Positions 16,564-26,236 are shown, counted from the stretch's first letter. The stretch: 64,000 nucleotides of DNA from Saprospiraceae bacterium (GCA_022844565.1 JALHLK010000003.1:186001-250000), one strand, 5' to 3'. Made by a program: numbers and translations. The notes: generated by a model from the letters alone, not told the origin.

Positions 16564-16947
16564 ATGACACGTAAATCATATTCATCAGGCTCACCATGGG
16601 AAGATAAAGTAGGGTATACTCGATCAGTTAGGGTTCACAATATCATAGAAGTGGCTGGTACAGTGGCATCAAAAGATGGGGTGGTTCAATGTGTTGGTGA
16701 TGCAGGTGGTCAAACTGATGTGATCTTGGCTATTATAAAAAATGCGATTGAAAATCTTGGCGGAAAGTTAGAAGATACGGTTAGAACGAGGATTTTTTGT
16801 ACAAACATTGCTGATTTTGAAGCCATAGGCAAAGTACATGCAGCATATTTTAGTGCTATCAAACCAGTGATGTCGATAGTCGAAGTTTCAAAATTAATTC
16901 ATCCGGATATGTTGGTAGAGATCGAGGCTACAGCAATCATACCTTAA
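16564..16947 (+). CDS. RidA family (YjgF/YER057c/UK114) protein
   Basis: A 127-residue RidA-superfamily protein. The C-terminal signature is clear (RTRIFCTNIADFEAIGKVHA, then EVSKLIHPDMLVEIEATAI), including the Arg typical of the enamine/imine deaminase site. Canonical RidA hydrolyses reactive 2-aminoacrylate and related enamines; subfamily members vary. The start MTRKSYSSGSPWEDKVGYTR is the kind seen in the broader YjgF family. The gene lies 17 bp upstream of queE and is probably cotranscribed with it. Confidence 0.88.
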   Translation: MTRKSYSSGSPWEDKVGYTRSVRVHNIIEVAGTVASKDGVVQCVGDAGGQTDVILAIIKNAIENLGGKLEDTVRTRIFCTNIADFEAIGKVHAAYFSAIKPVMSIVEVSKLIHPDMLVEIEATAIIP

Positions 16948-16964
16948 TTCTTAAGCAAGTACTA

Positions 16965-17594
16965 TTGAAAACTTATAAAGTTAAGGAAATATACTATACC
17001 ATCCAAGGAGAAGGGTATCACACAGGTAAACCTGCTATCTTTTGTCGTTTTGCAGGATGTAATCTATGGACCGGAAGGGAGGAAGATCGTGATAATGCAA
17101 TTTGCAAATTTTGTGACACAGACTTTTGGGGCACTGATGGAGTCAACGGTGGAAAATATACAAAAGAAGAATTAGCAAAATTGGTGAGAGGTCTTTATCG
17201 TGGCAATGATGACCCTTTTGTAGTGTGTACAGGGGGAGAACCCGCTTTACAATTGGATAAAGAAATGATCGATGCTTTTCATAGCGAAGGGTTGAAGATT
17301 GCAATAGAAACCAATGGAACGATCGCTTTAAAGCCAGGTATAGATTGGATTTGTGTAAGTCCTAAAGCGGATACCAGCATTGTCGTCACCAAAGGTCATG
17401 AATTAAAATTGGTCTATCCCCAGCTTGAAAACGAGCCTTATGAATACGAACACTTAGATTTTGATCACTACTACCTCCAACCGCTTGATGACGAAAATCA
17501 AGCTGAAAATATCAGAGAATGTGTGCAATACTGTCTTCAAAACCCCAAGTGGAAGTTAAGTCTTCAAACCCATAAGTTTATTGGGATTGATTAA
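16965..17594 (+). CDS. queE: 7-carboxy-7-deazaguanine synthase (TTG start)
   Basis: A 209-residue radical SAM enzyme of queuosine/7-deazapurine synthesis, converting 6-carboxy-tetrahydropterin to 7-carboxy-7-deazaguanine. The N-terminus KVKEIYYTIQGEGYHTG is diagnostic. The cluster cysteines are Cys32, Cys47 and Cys50 (C-x14-C-x2-C), the expanded spacing seen in QueE. The glycine-rich SAM motif is CTGGEPALQ. Translation must start at TTG (16965), since no ATG precedes the conserved N-terminus. QueD, which makes its substrate, is at 62458-62874. Confidence 0.93.
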   Translation: MKTYKVKEIYYTIQGEGYHTGKPAIFCRFAGCNLWTGREEDRDNAICKFCDTDFWGTDGVNGGKYTKEELAKLVRGLYRGNDDPFVVCTGGEPALQLDKEMIDAFHSEGLKIAIETNGTIALKPGIDWICVSPKADTSIVVTKGHELKLVYPQLENEPYEYEHLDFDHYYLQPLDDENQAENIRECVQYCLQNPKWKLSLQTHKFIGID

Positions 17595-17676
17595 TTTTAG
17601 GATTGGAATGATATGTTTTATTCTTAAGTTCTATTGAAAAGTTTGTTGAGTTGAATTTTAACTTATTGTTCTTTTT

Positions 17677-17708
17677 TTGCTGTTATTAAAAATTCAGATG
17701 TATTTTTG
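17677..17708 (+). promoter_or_regulatory. Promoter for the TonB-dependent receptor
   Basis: TTG (17677-17679) and TATTTTTG (17701-17708), 21 bp apart, match the Bacteroidota TTG-N19-21-TAnnTTTG pattern. The start codon is 23 bp further on. Confidence 0.5.
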
Positions 17709-17731
17709 TTATTCATCAGTCAATTTAAGCC

Positions 17732-19981
17732 ATGAAGTCAATAAAATACATCGTCACAAGTTTCTTAATTTGTTGTAGCATATTTGTAATTGCTCAGACA
17801 AGACAAATAAAAATTATTGATAATAATACAAAGGAAGTACTCACAGGAGCGACGGTACTTTGTGAAAATAGTGGGGAAATCTCCGATATCAATGGCTTTG
17901 TTAAAATTGATGCTTCAAAATGTAAGCAATTGACCATTAGTTATGTTGGTTATCAAAGCATAGTTTTAAGAATAGAGGATTTGACAGATGAAATAGGTCT
18001 AAACGCTTCTAATAATGAACTTGATGCGATAACGGTGACGGGTAGTAGATACGAAAGAAGATTGAGTGAAAGTACCATATCTGTCGATGTATTAAAAGCG
18101 TCATTGGTCAACTCTATCAATACATCTAAGGCTGATGAAGTATTAAATAAGGTACCTGGAGTACAAGTGGTGGGTGGCCAAGCCAATATCAGAGGTGGGA
18201 GTGGATTTTCATATGGAGCAGGTAGTAGGGTAATGGTGCTACTCGACGGTTTACCAGCCTTGCAAGGTGATGCTGGACTATCTAATTGGGGTGATATGCC
18301 GATAGAACATATAGATCAAATCGAAATCTTAAAAGGAGCTGCCTCGTCTATGTATGGATCTTCTGCATTGAATGGTATCATCAATTTTCGACGTAAAAGG
18401 CCAACTTCTACTGCTTCTTTCTCAGCATTTAATGCCACGACAATCTATGCAGACCCCAAAGATAAACGAAACAAGTCTTGGGATTACTTGCCGTATAGAA
18501 ATAATGTCGGTGCTAGTTATGCTCAAAAGGTGAAAAAGTTAGATATAGGCCTTCATGGATTTTATTCAAAATTGAAAAGTTTTAACCAACAGACAGAAGA
18601 TGATAAAATAAGAATAGGTGCCAATACCACTTATTACATTAATGACAATTTGAAAGTAGGCTTAAATTTGATGTTAAACACCGGAGATGGCAGTGATTTT
18701 TTCTTATGGCAAAATGCAATTCGAGGTGTGTACCGACCATTTCCAGGTACGGTGTCAGCTGGTAGAAGAACCAGATTTATGATAGATCCTTTTTTAATTT
18801 ACAATGATGTAAGTGGTGGAAATCATAAGATACAAGGTCGAGTTTTTTATACTAACAATGATCTCAATATGAACCAAGCCAATACCAATCTTACCAACAT
18901 GATAGAGTATCAATATCAGCGCAAGATTCTTCCTTTGGATCTCGTCACGACTTTTGGGGCTTTTTACACCAGTACAGATTCACGGGCAGAACTTTTTAAT
19001 GATTCTACGTACTTATACCAAAACATGGCTGTCTATGGACAATTAGAAAAACAGTTTGGTAAAAAGCTGAGTACTTCACTGGGAGTAAGATATGAATACA
19101 ACGATCAAAAAAGTCCTAAAGAGTTTTTCGGAGTTCAAATACCAAATGGAAGAGTCACTGATGGGGCAGTAGTAGCAAGAGCAGGTATCAATTACAGTTT
19201 AGCACAATATACCAACTTACGAGCTTCCTGGGGCCAAGGGTATAGATATCCTACCATTACTGAAAGATTCATCAGGACAAGTTTTGGGGGCTTTCAGATT
19301 TTCCCCAATCCAATACTTCAGCCAGAATTCGGATTTTCTACCGAAATAGCAGTAAAACAGGGTGTGAAACTTGGGAAAATACAAGGATTTATCGATGTGG
19401 CTGGATTCTGGCAAGAGTATAGTGACATGATAGAATTTACTTTTAAAACCAATCCATATGGTTTTCAACCCATCAATGTGGGTAATACCAGGATCACAGG
19501 TTTTGAGACAAGTTTTATAGGTAAATTTGATATTTGGAAAATCAATTTTACAACCTTAATGGGCTACACCTTTATAGAGCCAATTTACAAAGATTACGAC
19601 ACCAATGATCAAATCAAAAGTTCTGTATCAGCGGGTGTCAACGTACTAAAATACAGAAGCAAACATTCAGCAAAAATTGATATCGAAGGCTCATTTAAAG
19701 GAGCTTTTATCGGATTTGCCCATCAATATTATAGCCATATCATCAATATAGATAAGCAGTTTGAAGAGCCTCTAGTAGGTGTAGATCTTTTCGAAATAGG
19801 AGCGTTCAGAAGATTAAATGGTAAGGGTTTTAATGTGATGGACATCAGAGCTGGATACACACTTAATAAGCTTAAATTTAGTGCAATAGTGAGTAATATC
19901 ACTAATCAATTGTATACTGTTAGACCTGGACTCGCTGAAGCTCCAATAAATTATACCTTCAGAGTAGATGTAAATTTTTAA
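17732..19981 (+). CDS. TonB-dependent outer-membrane receptor
   Basis: A 749-residue outer-membrane receptor. A signal peptide (MKSIKYIVTSFLICCSIFVIAQ) is followed by a carboxypeptidase-regulatory-like beta-sandwich (about 25-90, with ATVLCENSGEISDINGFVKI). Then come the plug (DEVLNKVPGVQVVGGQANIRGGSG) and a 22-strand-type barrel ending in a short aromatic strand (NYTFRVDVNF). No SusD partner is adjacent, so a metal chelate or vitamin is more likely than a polysaccharide, but the substrate is not determinable. A strong terminator follows at 19989-20023. Confidence 0.92.
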   Translation: MKSIKYIVTSFLICCSIFVIAQTRQIKIIDNNTKEVLTGATVLCENSGEISDINGFVKIDASKCKQLTISYVGYQSIVLRIEDLTDEIGLNASNNELDAITVTGSRYERRLSESTISVDVLKASLVNSINTSKADEVLNKVPGVQVVGGQANIRGGSGFSYGAGSRVMVLLDGLPALQGDAGLSNWGDMPIEHIDQIEILKGAASSMYGSSALNGIINFRRKRPTSTASFSAFNATTIYADPKDKRNKSWDYLPYRNNVGASYAQKVKKLDIGLHGFYSKLKSFNQQTEDDKIRIGANTTYYINDNLKVGLNLMLNTGDGSDFFLWQNAIRGVYRPFPGTVSAGRRTRFMIDPFLIYNDVSGGNHKIQGRVFYTNNDLNMNQANTNLTNMIEYQYQRKILPLDLVTTFGAFYTSTDSRAELFNDSTYLYQNMAVYGQLEKQFGKKLSTSLGVRYEYNDQKSPKEFFGVQIPNGRVTDGAVVARAGINYSLAQYTNLRASWGQGYRYPTITERFIRTSFGGFQIFPNPILQPEFGFSTEIAVKQGVKLGKIQGFIDVAGFWQEYSDMIEFTFKTNPYGFQPINVGNTRITGFETSFIGKFDIWKINFTTLMGYTFIEPIYKDYDTNDQIKSSVSAGVNVLKYRSKHSAKIDIEGSFKGAFIGFAHQYYSHIINIDKQFEEPLVGVDLFEIGAFRRLNGKGFNVMDIRAGYTLNKLKFSAIVSNITNQLYTVRPGLAEAPINYTFRVDVNF

Positions 19982-19988
19982 ATATAAA

Positions 19989-20023
19989 TTGGGTTACTGC
20001 GTTTGTATACCTCAGTAACCCAA
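19989..20023. terminator. Bidirectional terminator between the TonB receptor and the T9SS protein
   Basis: A perfect 11-bp stem, TTGGGTTACTG with CAGTAACCCAA, encloses a 13-nt loop and is followed within 6 bp by a T-rich run. The genes on either side converge, so it can serve both. Confidence 0.8.
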
Positions 20024-20034
20024 TAGGTTTTTTT

Positions 20035-20880
20035 CTATCTTTTTATAAACTTAATGACAATTGGTTGTGCGACTGCATCATTCACCCTGATGAAATATAC
20101 ACCTTGACCTAAGTCAGATACATCAAGCAAATCACCATTAAATTTATTTGTAAACGATTTGACCGTTTTTCCGTCCATCGTATTGAAATCCAATGTACTT
20201 CCTTTAGCGGAACAACCAAAGCATGAGTATGTGATGACATCACCTTGTGCAGGATTTGGTGCAAATGATATGTCAGTAGACATTACTACGTTTGGTGCAA
20301 ATATCTTGGTTTTTGTCTCACTTTCATCAAGGTCTACGCCCACTATTCTAAGGTAGTTTGGTTGAGTAGTTACATTTTGTAATACTGCTGTATATTCTTT
20401 TGCTGTTGATCTTTGATTTAGGATATTATTTTCTATCGCTCTTGATGTCCACTTCTCTCCATCACTGCTCATCTCTATTTTAAAAGATGCAACATTTACT
20501 TCATTGGTTGTAGACCACACTAAGGATAGTGTTTCGTTGTTGAAAGTACCTTTAAAACTAACGAAGTTGAGGGGAAGTACACCAGCAGCATAAATGCAAC
20601 TTGTGCCATTATAAATAATAGTACCCGTGAAATTTGTATAAGTTGTCCCACTACAGTTATTTTCACCAGCAGCTCTGTAAGTAGCAAGAGTTCCAGACTG
20701 ACTATCCAAGTTGTAGGTAGTACCATTTATTGTAATCGGACTTACTGCTGTCCCAGAAACTATCATTTGTACACACAATTTTTTATTAGGGCTTGTATTA
20801 ACTGTTGTCGAAGTCGGACATTGTCCAATAATAAAAAAATTAATACATAAAAAAGCTGAAGTAAAAATTGATTTTTTCAT
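20035..20880 (-). CDS. Secreted protein with T9SS type-A sorting domain
   Basis: A 281-residue secreted protein. It has a signal peptide (MKKSIFTSAFLCINFFIIGQ), an approximately 90-residue unrecognised domain with two or three cysteines (CPTSTTVN, GENNCSGT), and a linker LPLNFVSFKGTFNNETLSLVWSTTNEVNVASF... of the kind that precedes sorting domains. The C-terminus is a clear sorting domain (SFAPNPAQGD ... DLGQGVYFIRV). Probably cell-surface attached; function unknown. It is convergent with the TonB receptor. Confidence 0.82.
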   Translation of the reverse strand: MKKSIFTSAFLCINFFIIGQCPTSTTVNTSPNKKLCVQMIVSGTAVSPITINGTTYNLDSQSGTLATYRAAGENNCSGTTYTNFTGTIIYNGTSCIYAAGVLPLNFVSFKGTFNNETLSLVWSTTNEVNVASFKIEMSSDGEKWTSRAIENNILNQRSTAKEYTAVLQNVTTQPNYLRIVGVDLDESETKTKIFAPNVVMSTDISFAPNPAQGDVITYSCFGCSAKGSTLDFNTMDGKTVKSFTNKFNGDLLDVSDLGQGVYFIRVNDAVAQPIVIKFIKR

Positions 20881-21061
20881 AATAGTTGAATTTTAAAGGT
20901 TTATTAATATAACAAATTTACGCATTTATTTTGAAATAAGACCAAAAAGCATAAAATATTTTAATAAAAAATTATTTGGTAATTTGGATTTAGAATTAAA
21001 ATAACAATTTATAATTTCGTAAATGATATATTATCTCAAAGAAAACTTACTTTCAATAAAC

Positions 21062-21111
21062 CCGAAATTAAATTCATGCGCAAACATGTTTGTTCATGAA
21101 TTCAAATTCGG
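21062..21111. repeat. Inverted repeat related to the one at 59197-59242
   Basis: CCGAAATTAAATTCATG and CATGAATTCAAATTCGG pair at 15 of 17 positions around a 16-nt loop. Read on the minus strand the loop side contains GCGCATGAATTTAATTTCGG, close to GCGCATGAATCCAAAATTGG at 59220-59239, so the two belong to one small repeat family. Confidence 0.55.
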
Positions 21112-21120
21112 CATTAATGG

Positions 21121-21160
21121 AAAAAGGCCTTAATCAACATTACTGATCAAAGCCTTTTTT
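21121..21160 (-). terminator. Rho-independent terminator of the ECF sigma gene
   Basis: AAAAAGGCCTTAATCA and TGATCAAAGCCTTTTT pair at 14 of 16 positions. On the minus strand the GGC/GCC-closed stem ends in a run of five T. The sigma-factor stop is about 20 bp before it. Confidence 0.75.
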
Positions 21161-21180
21161 AAAATTTTTATTAATGAATT

Positions 21181-21774
21181 TTACATTACCTCAGCCAAAA
21201 CACCTTCGTTTTCGGTCATCATTTTACGCATATTGATCAATGCGTATCTCATTCTACCTAGTGATGTATTGATACTTACTTTAGTCAACATGCTGATTTC
21301 TTTAAAGCTCATATCAGCATAATGGCGCAATAGCACCACTTCTTTTTGCTCCTCAGGAAGTTTTTCGATGATTTGTCTTAACTTGTTGTGTGACTGATTT
21401 TGTATCATTGAATCTTCCATATTCGAATCGTTAGACTCGATGATGTTGAGTATATCAAATGACTCTGTAGAAGAGACTTTGGTTCTTCTTTTATTTTTTC
21501 TAAAATGATCTACACATAGGTTATATGAGATTCTTAATGCCCATTGTATGAACTTGCCTTCATGATTGTATTTTCCTTTTCTAATCGTATCTACGATCTT
21601 AATGAATACATCTTGAAAAATGTCATCTGCTAATTCTGCATCTTTTACGAACATATACACAGATGCATATACTCTATCTTTGTGTCTGTTTAATAAAATT
21701 TCGAATGATTTGTCGTTACCCTTAAGATAAGATGTAATAAGGTCTTGATCTGATAAACTAGATACTACTTTCAT
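21181..21774 (-). CDS. ECF-type RNA polymerase sigma factor
   Basis: A 197-residue sigma-70 family factor with region 2 (YASVYMFVKDAELADDIFQDVFIKIV) and region 4 (LPEEQKEVVLLRHYADMSFKEISMLTKVSINTSLGRMRYA). It lacks regions 1 and 3, as ECF sigmas do. No anti-sigma gene is next to it; the upstream gene points away. Its isolated position and AT-rich leader suggest a house-keeping-like ECF factor rather than a TonB-linked one. The target promoters are unknown. Confidence 0.92.
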   Translation of the reverse strand: MKVVSSLSDQDLITSYLKGNDKSFEILLNRHKDRVYASVYMFVKDAELADDIFQDVFIKIVDTIRKGKYNHEGKFIQWALRISYNLCVDHFRKNKRRTKVSSTESFDILNIIESNDSNMEDSMIQNQSHNKLRQIIEKLPEEQKEVVLLRHYADMSFKEISMLTKVSINTSLGRMRYALINMRKMMTENEGVLAEVM

Positions 21775-22195
21775 ACCAATGTAAGTTTTTAAATTTTTGA
21801 ATTAAATCTTTAAAAAATATTAGTGTAAAAGTCTTATCTTATATGTTTATATCTAAAATGTGAATGAAATATTTGTCAAATATAAGGGCAATTACAATAC
21901 TATACAAGTCTTATTAGAAAATATTTTTTAAGTTAAATTAATAAATATATATAAATACATCATAATCAATAATATATATTTTTTTAATCACTAAAATTAT
22001 TTATAAAATGAAATCGGTTTTGCACTAATTCTCTAAATATTTTTATTCTAGCTGTGGTTTGACTGCTCATTTAGGACTACTACAGTTGCAGGCTTCCGTA
22101 AATCTTATCTTAGAATAAGGTTGTTTTATATATAAAATACATCTAAATTCCTAAAAAAATTTGACCAAATTGAAAATTAGCGCTATTTTTATTGC
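21775..22195. other. 421-bp divergent intergenic region
   Basis: Extremely AT-rich between the sigma gene and the 1086-aa protein. It must hold both promoters, but I find no clear TAnnTTTG match. A small imperfect repeat (CTTATCTTAGAATAAG, 22110-22125) is the only structure seen. Confidence 0.45.
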
Positions 22196-25100
22196 ATGAC
22201 TAAAAAAATTGGTTTTTTCGTTGTTTGGCTAGTTATCTATTGGATTTCTTTATTACCTGCTTTTGCTCAAAGTATGGATACTCCTTTTGGGAAGAACCGT
22301 ATCCAATATCATGAAAATTTTAAGTATTGGGATAAGTATGAGTCTGAAAACTTCATCGTATATTGGTATGGTAGAAATAGATATTTGGGCCAGTCAGCAG
22401 TGCAGATAGCCGAAATGGACCATGATGAGATTAGAAAAATCATAGAGCATCGGATCAATGACAAAATAGAAATCATAGTTTATACAGATCTTCATGATTT
22501 AAAGCAAAGCAATATCGGTATTGAAGATGCTTTTCACAATAAGACAGGAGAGACAAAGATAGCCGGAAACAAAATGTTTGTTTATTTTGATGGCAATCAC
22601 CAGAATCTACGTAAAGGAATAAGAGAGGGTATAGCTTCAGTGTATTTAGGTGCGCTCATGTTGGGCAATAATTTTCAAGAACTGCTACAGAGCAGTGTTT
22701 TAGAAGAATTGCCTGAATGGTACTCTAAAGGTGTAGTGAGTTTTGCGGGTGATTATTGGAATGTTTTAAAGGAAGATGAATTAAGAGATTTGTTAGAAAG
22801 AAATCCGAAAATGTGGAACTGGAAAAAATTCTCCGAGCGTCACCCGGAGATCGCAGGACACAGCTTTTGGAATTTTATAAGTCAACAATATGGCAAAACG
22901 ACAATATCAAATATCATCTACCTATCTAAAATTTCGAGAGATGTAAAAGGGGCCTTCGAGTTTGTATTAAACGTGCCTTATGTTAATATTATTAATGAAT
23001 GGGAAGAGTATTATCGAACGCTGTTTGATTTAGAAACCAATAAATTTGATAAATTTAACAAGCGAGAACAGGTTTCCTTAAAAAATAAGAAGTACAACAT
23101 TGTCACCCAACTGAAAGTAAATAATAGTAATACCTTATTAGCCTATGTTTCAAATAATATAGGAAAAGTCCAAGTCAGAATACATAATATGAAAAGTAAA
23201 GAGGATTATGTACTGTGGGGCAAAGGATATAAAAATGCTTTTCAGCAAACAGATTATCTTTATCCCCAATTATGCTGGCACCCAAGTAAAGATGAACTCT
23301 CCTTTGTTACAGTAGAAGGAAAGCACATCATTCTTCAAAAATATAATTTGGAGGAAAAAGTTAATATTTCACAATTGCTACCGCTTGCATTTCAAAGAGT
23401 GTATTCGATTAGTTATTTGGATGATAGGTATTATATATTGAGTGCATCTATTGAAGGTGTATCTGATCTTTTTTTATACGATACCAAAAATAGAGAGTAC
23501 CTTAATATTACTGCAGATTATCATGATGATTTAGATGCTCACTATACTACTTGGAACGGCGAGAAGGGAATCGTTTTCTCTTCAAATCGCACACAGGATC
23601 ATATTTTAGCTAATAAATTGGATACTATAATACCAACCAATAATTTTGATATTTTTTTCTATCCATTAAAAGGTCCTTTGGATGAATTTGGATTGAGGGA
23701 TGCACCAAAAACAGTGGAGCGATTAACATTTACGGTAGGAGAAAATGAAAGATACCCTCTAATATTCAACGGTGGAAAATCCTTAATGTTTTTAAGTGGG
23801 CAATCTGGTATCATTAATCCTTTTGTATTAGAAAAGATCAATGCAGATCCTTTTCCAACAGCAAATTTGGCACGTAATTCTATAGCACATACTATTTCAG
23901 AAGATGGGAAAAGTTATTACTATACACTTTATCATGATGGAATGTATAAGGTTTATAATACAAAATTAGATCTTACGCTTGAAAAAGAACAATTTGTAAC
24001 CGAACAAAAAAGATCAACTAATGACCAATTAAGAGATTATCTACTAGAGAAAGAAAATAGGCCGAAATCAAAAAATGAGTACACATTTCAATCAAGGTTT
24101 AAAGACCTAGAGCAAGTAAAAGAAATAAGAGAAGAAGATAAAAAGCCAATCATTTCTACTCAATCAGAATCGAGCTTACCAGATATCTCAGAAAAGTCTG
24201 CTCCAAAGTTTTCAAATATGCAAGTTACAGCGGCTGGATTGGTCTTTAGATTTCACGATGTGACAACCAAAATGGATAATTCCGTATTATTCGAAGGATT
24301 AGAGTTGTTTGGGGGGCAAAATCCTCAAGTCAATCAGGTGCCCATGGGTTTTTTAGCAAAGGCAAGTGTATCTGACTTGTTTGAGGATCACAGATTAGAA
24401 GGAGGTATTCGCGTGCCAACCTCTTTCAATGGCAATGAGTTTTTTATCACCTATGATAATAATAAGAAGCGAATAGATAAAAGGTTTGCTCTTTATCGTA
24501 GAGTGCTCACTGAGCCAAGAACGGAGAATACTGCGGAACTCTTTAAGTCAGGAAAGGAACAAATCATGGCACTCTATCAAATGAAATATCCTTTAAGCGT
24601 ACATGCGAGTTTAAGAGGTATCTCGTCACTAAGATTTGATAGAAATTTTGTAAAAGCACAAAATGAAGCATCTTTTAATAATCCTATAGAAAGAGAAAAA
24701 AGACTTGGTTTGCGATTTGAATATGTATTTGATAATACGTATGAGTATTCTATGAATATTTTGCACGGTAGTCGAATGAAAATTTATCTCGAGGGGATGA
24801 ATCAATTTGAGTTTGATTTTATAGATGGATTTAATGTAGCGTTGAATAAAGGTTTTACAGGGGTAATTGGCATTGATGCTCGGCATTACATTGAGGTGCT
24901 CAGGCACAGTGTGTTGGCATTGCGAGGTGCCTCGGCATTATCTTTTGGAGGTAAGCCAAACTTGTATTATCTAGGTGGTGTAAACAATCAAGTATTTAAC
25001 AGCTTTGATCAATCAACGCCTACAGGAAATAGGGATTTTGCATTTCAAGCCAATGCTAATCACCTTAGAGGGTTTAGGAGTAATATTAGAAATGGTACAA

Positions 25101-25456
25101 GTTTTGCTTTGATAAATAGTGAATTGCGTGTACCTATTTTTCAGTATTTTCTAGGAAGAGGAAAAGGATCTTCCTTCTTTAGAAATTTTCAAGTCATTGG
25201 CTTTTCTGATTTAGGAGTAGCTTGGTATGGCATGAGTCCTTATTCCTCGGAAAATCCGCTGAATACAGAAAGGGTGCAAACAAATCAAATACTTTTGGAT
25301 ATCAAATATTTTAGAGATCCTTTGGTAGCAAGTTATGGAGTGGGGGTTAGAAGCTCGATTTTTGGATATTTTGTAAGAATAGATTATGCTTATGGAGTAG
25401 AGACTAGGGTTGTACAAAAACCAAGAATTCACTTAAGTTTAGGTTTAGATTTTTAA
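22196..25456 (+). CDS. Exported 1086-aa protein: peptidase-MA-like + beta-propeller + Omp85-like barrel
   Basis: A secreted protein with signal peptide (MTKKIGFFVVWLVIYWISLLPAFAQ). Three parts can be seen. About residues 30-270 resemble a peptidase-MA-like fold (FIVYWYGRNRYLGQSA, LEELPEWYSKGVVSFAG), but I see no convincing HExxH, so it may be inactive. About 290-620 is a TolB-like beta-propeller (GIVFSSNRTQD, ERYPLIFNGGKSLMFLSG). From about 690 to the end is a beta-barrel with LRGFRSNIRNGTSFALINSE, like the (V/L)RGF loop motif of Omp85 proteins, ending in LSLGLDF. An outer-membrane location is inferred. CoaX follows 9 bp downstream. Confidence 0.7.
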   Translation: MTKKIGFFVVWLVIYWISLLPAFAQSMDTPFGKNRIQYHENFKYWDKYESENFIVYWYGRNRYLGQSAVQIAEMDHDEIRKIIEHRINDKIEIIVYTDLHDLKQSNIGIEDAFHNKTGETKIAGNKMFVYFDGNHQNLRKGIREGIASVYLGALMLGNNFQELLQSSVLEELPEWYSKGVVSFAGDYWNVLKEDELRDLLERNPKMWNWKKFSERHPEIAGHSFWNFISQQYGKTTISNIIYLSKISRDVKGAFEFVLNVPYVNIINEWEEYYRTLFDLETNKFDKFNKREQVSLKNKKYNIVTQLKVNNSNTLLAYVSNNIGKVQVRIHNMKSKEDYVLWGKGYKNAFQQTDYLYPQLCWHPSKDELSFVTVEGKHIILQKYNLEEKVNISQLLPLAFQRVYSISYLDDRYYILSASIEGVSDLFLYDTKNREYLNITADYHDDLDAHYTTWNGEKGIVFSSNRTQDHILANKLDTIIPTNNFDIFFYPLKGPLDEFGLRDAPKTVERLTFTVGENERYPLIFNGGKSLMFLSGQSGIINPFVLEKINADPFPTANLARNSIAHTISEDGKSYYYTLYHDGMYKVYNTKLDLTLEKEQFVTEQKRSTNDQLRDYLLEKENRPKSKNEYTFQSRFKDLEQVKEIREEDKKPIISTQSESSLPDISEKSAPKFSNMQVTAAGLVFRFHDVTTKMDNSVLFEGLELFGGQNPQVNQVPMGFLAKASVSDLFEDHRLEGGIRVPTSFNGNEFFITYDNNKKRIDKRFALYRRVLTEPRTENTAELFKSGKEQIMALYQMKYPLSVHASLRGISSLRFDRNFVKAQNEASFNNPIEREKRLGLRFEYVFDNTYEYSMNILHGSRMKIYLEGMNQFEFDFIDGFNVALNKGFTGVIGIDARHYIEVLRHSVLALRGASALSFGGKPNLYYLGGVNNQVFNSFDQSTPTGNRDFAFQANANHLRGFRSNIRNGTSFALINSELRVPIFQYFLGRGKGSSFFRNFQVIGFSDLGVAWYGMSPYSSENPLNTERVQTNQILLDIKYFRDPLVASYGVGVRSSIFGYFVRIDYAYGVETRVVQKPRIHLSLGLDF

Positions 25457-25465
25457 AATTATAGT

Positions 25466-26236
25466 ATGCATCTTGTCGTAGATATTGGTAATTCAAATAT
25501 AGTATTAGCAATTTGGAATGGTAATTCTTGGTCTAACCAAACTCGGATAGAAACAAAGCAAATTCAACCTCAAGTCTTTTACGAACGTGCAATTGTCAAT
25601 ATGTTTTTAGAGCAAGGCATTACACGCAAAGATGTTCACTTTTGTGCTATAAGCAGTGTAGTACCAGATCTGAATGAAAAAATCGAAATCGCTTTAACCA
25701 ATCTTCTTGATTTAGAAATATTCAGAATTACTCCTGAAGTATTGACAAAACTCAATATGCACATCCCTCATCCTTATGTGATAGGCTCAGATTTGGTCAG
25801 TAATGCTTATGCTGCCTATCATAAATATTCAAATAAAAGTTTGATCGTTGACTTTGGAACAGCACTTACATTTACAATGGTTGATGGCAACTATGGCATC
25901 AAAGGTGTGAGCATCATGCCAGGTCTTAAAACAGCTATTTCGTCATTGTTTGAAAATACGGCACAGCTACCAGAAGTACCCTTGGTGCTGCCTGAATCTT
26001 CATTAGGTCATGATACGACCTCTGCGATACAATCTGGTATACTTTGGGGATATGTGGGTGCAGTAAAAGAATTAATATCACGAGTTAAATCTGAATTTGG
26101 TGATGATTTAAAAGTAATTGCCACAGGCGGTATGTCAGAAATTTTAAAACCACTTGAAGCTCAGTTTGACGTGGTAGACAAGGATTTGACCTTGTTTGGT
26201 ATTTTGTTGATTCACAATTATTATAAAAATATATAA
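25466..26236 (+). CDS. coaX: Type III pantothenate kinase
   Basis: A 256-residue CoaX, catalysing ATP-dependent phosphorylation of pantothenate, the first step of coenzyme A synthesis. Family motifs are present: MHLVVDIGNSNIVLAIW (phosphate-1), LIVDFGTALTFTMVDG, KGVSIMPGL and VIATGGMSEIL. The Asp in the N-terminal DIGN serves as catalytic/metal residue in this family. Its stop codon directly abuts the ATG of the aldo-keto reductase. Confidence 0.95.
   Translation: MHLVVDIGNSNIVLAIWNGNSWSNQTRIETKQIQPQVFYERAIVNMFLEQGITRKDVHFCAISSVVPDLNEKIEIALTNLLDLEIFRITPEVLTKLNMHIPHPYVIGSDLVSNAYAAYHKYSNKSLIVDFGTALTFTMVDGNYGIKGVSIMPGLKTAISSLFENTAQLPEVPLVLPESSLGHDTTSAIQSGILWGYVGAVKELISRVKSEFGDDLKVIATGGMSEILKPLEAQFDVVDKDLTLFGILLIHNYYKNI

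Larger units (their letters stand above)
20881..21180. other. 300-bp intergenic stretch with two hairpins
   Basis: AT-rich leader of the T9SS protein gene, followed by the two adjacent inverted repeats listed separately (21062-21111 and 21121-21160). No gene is visible. Confidence 0.5.
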
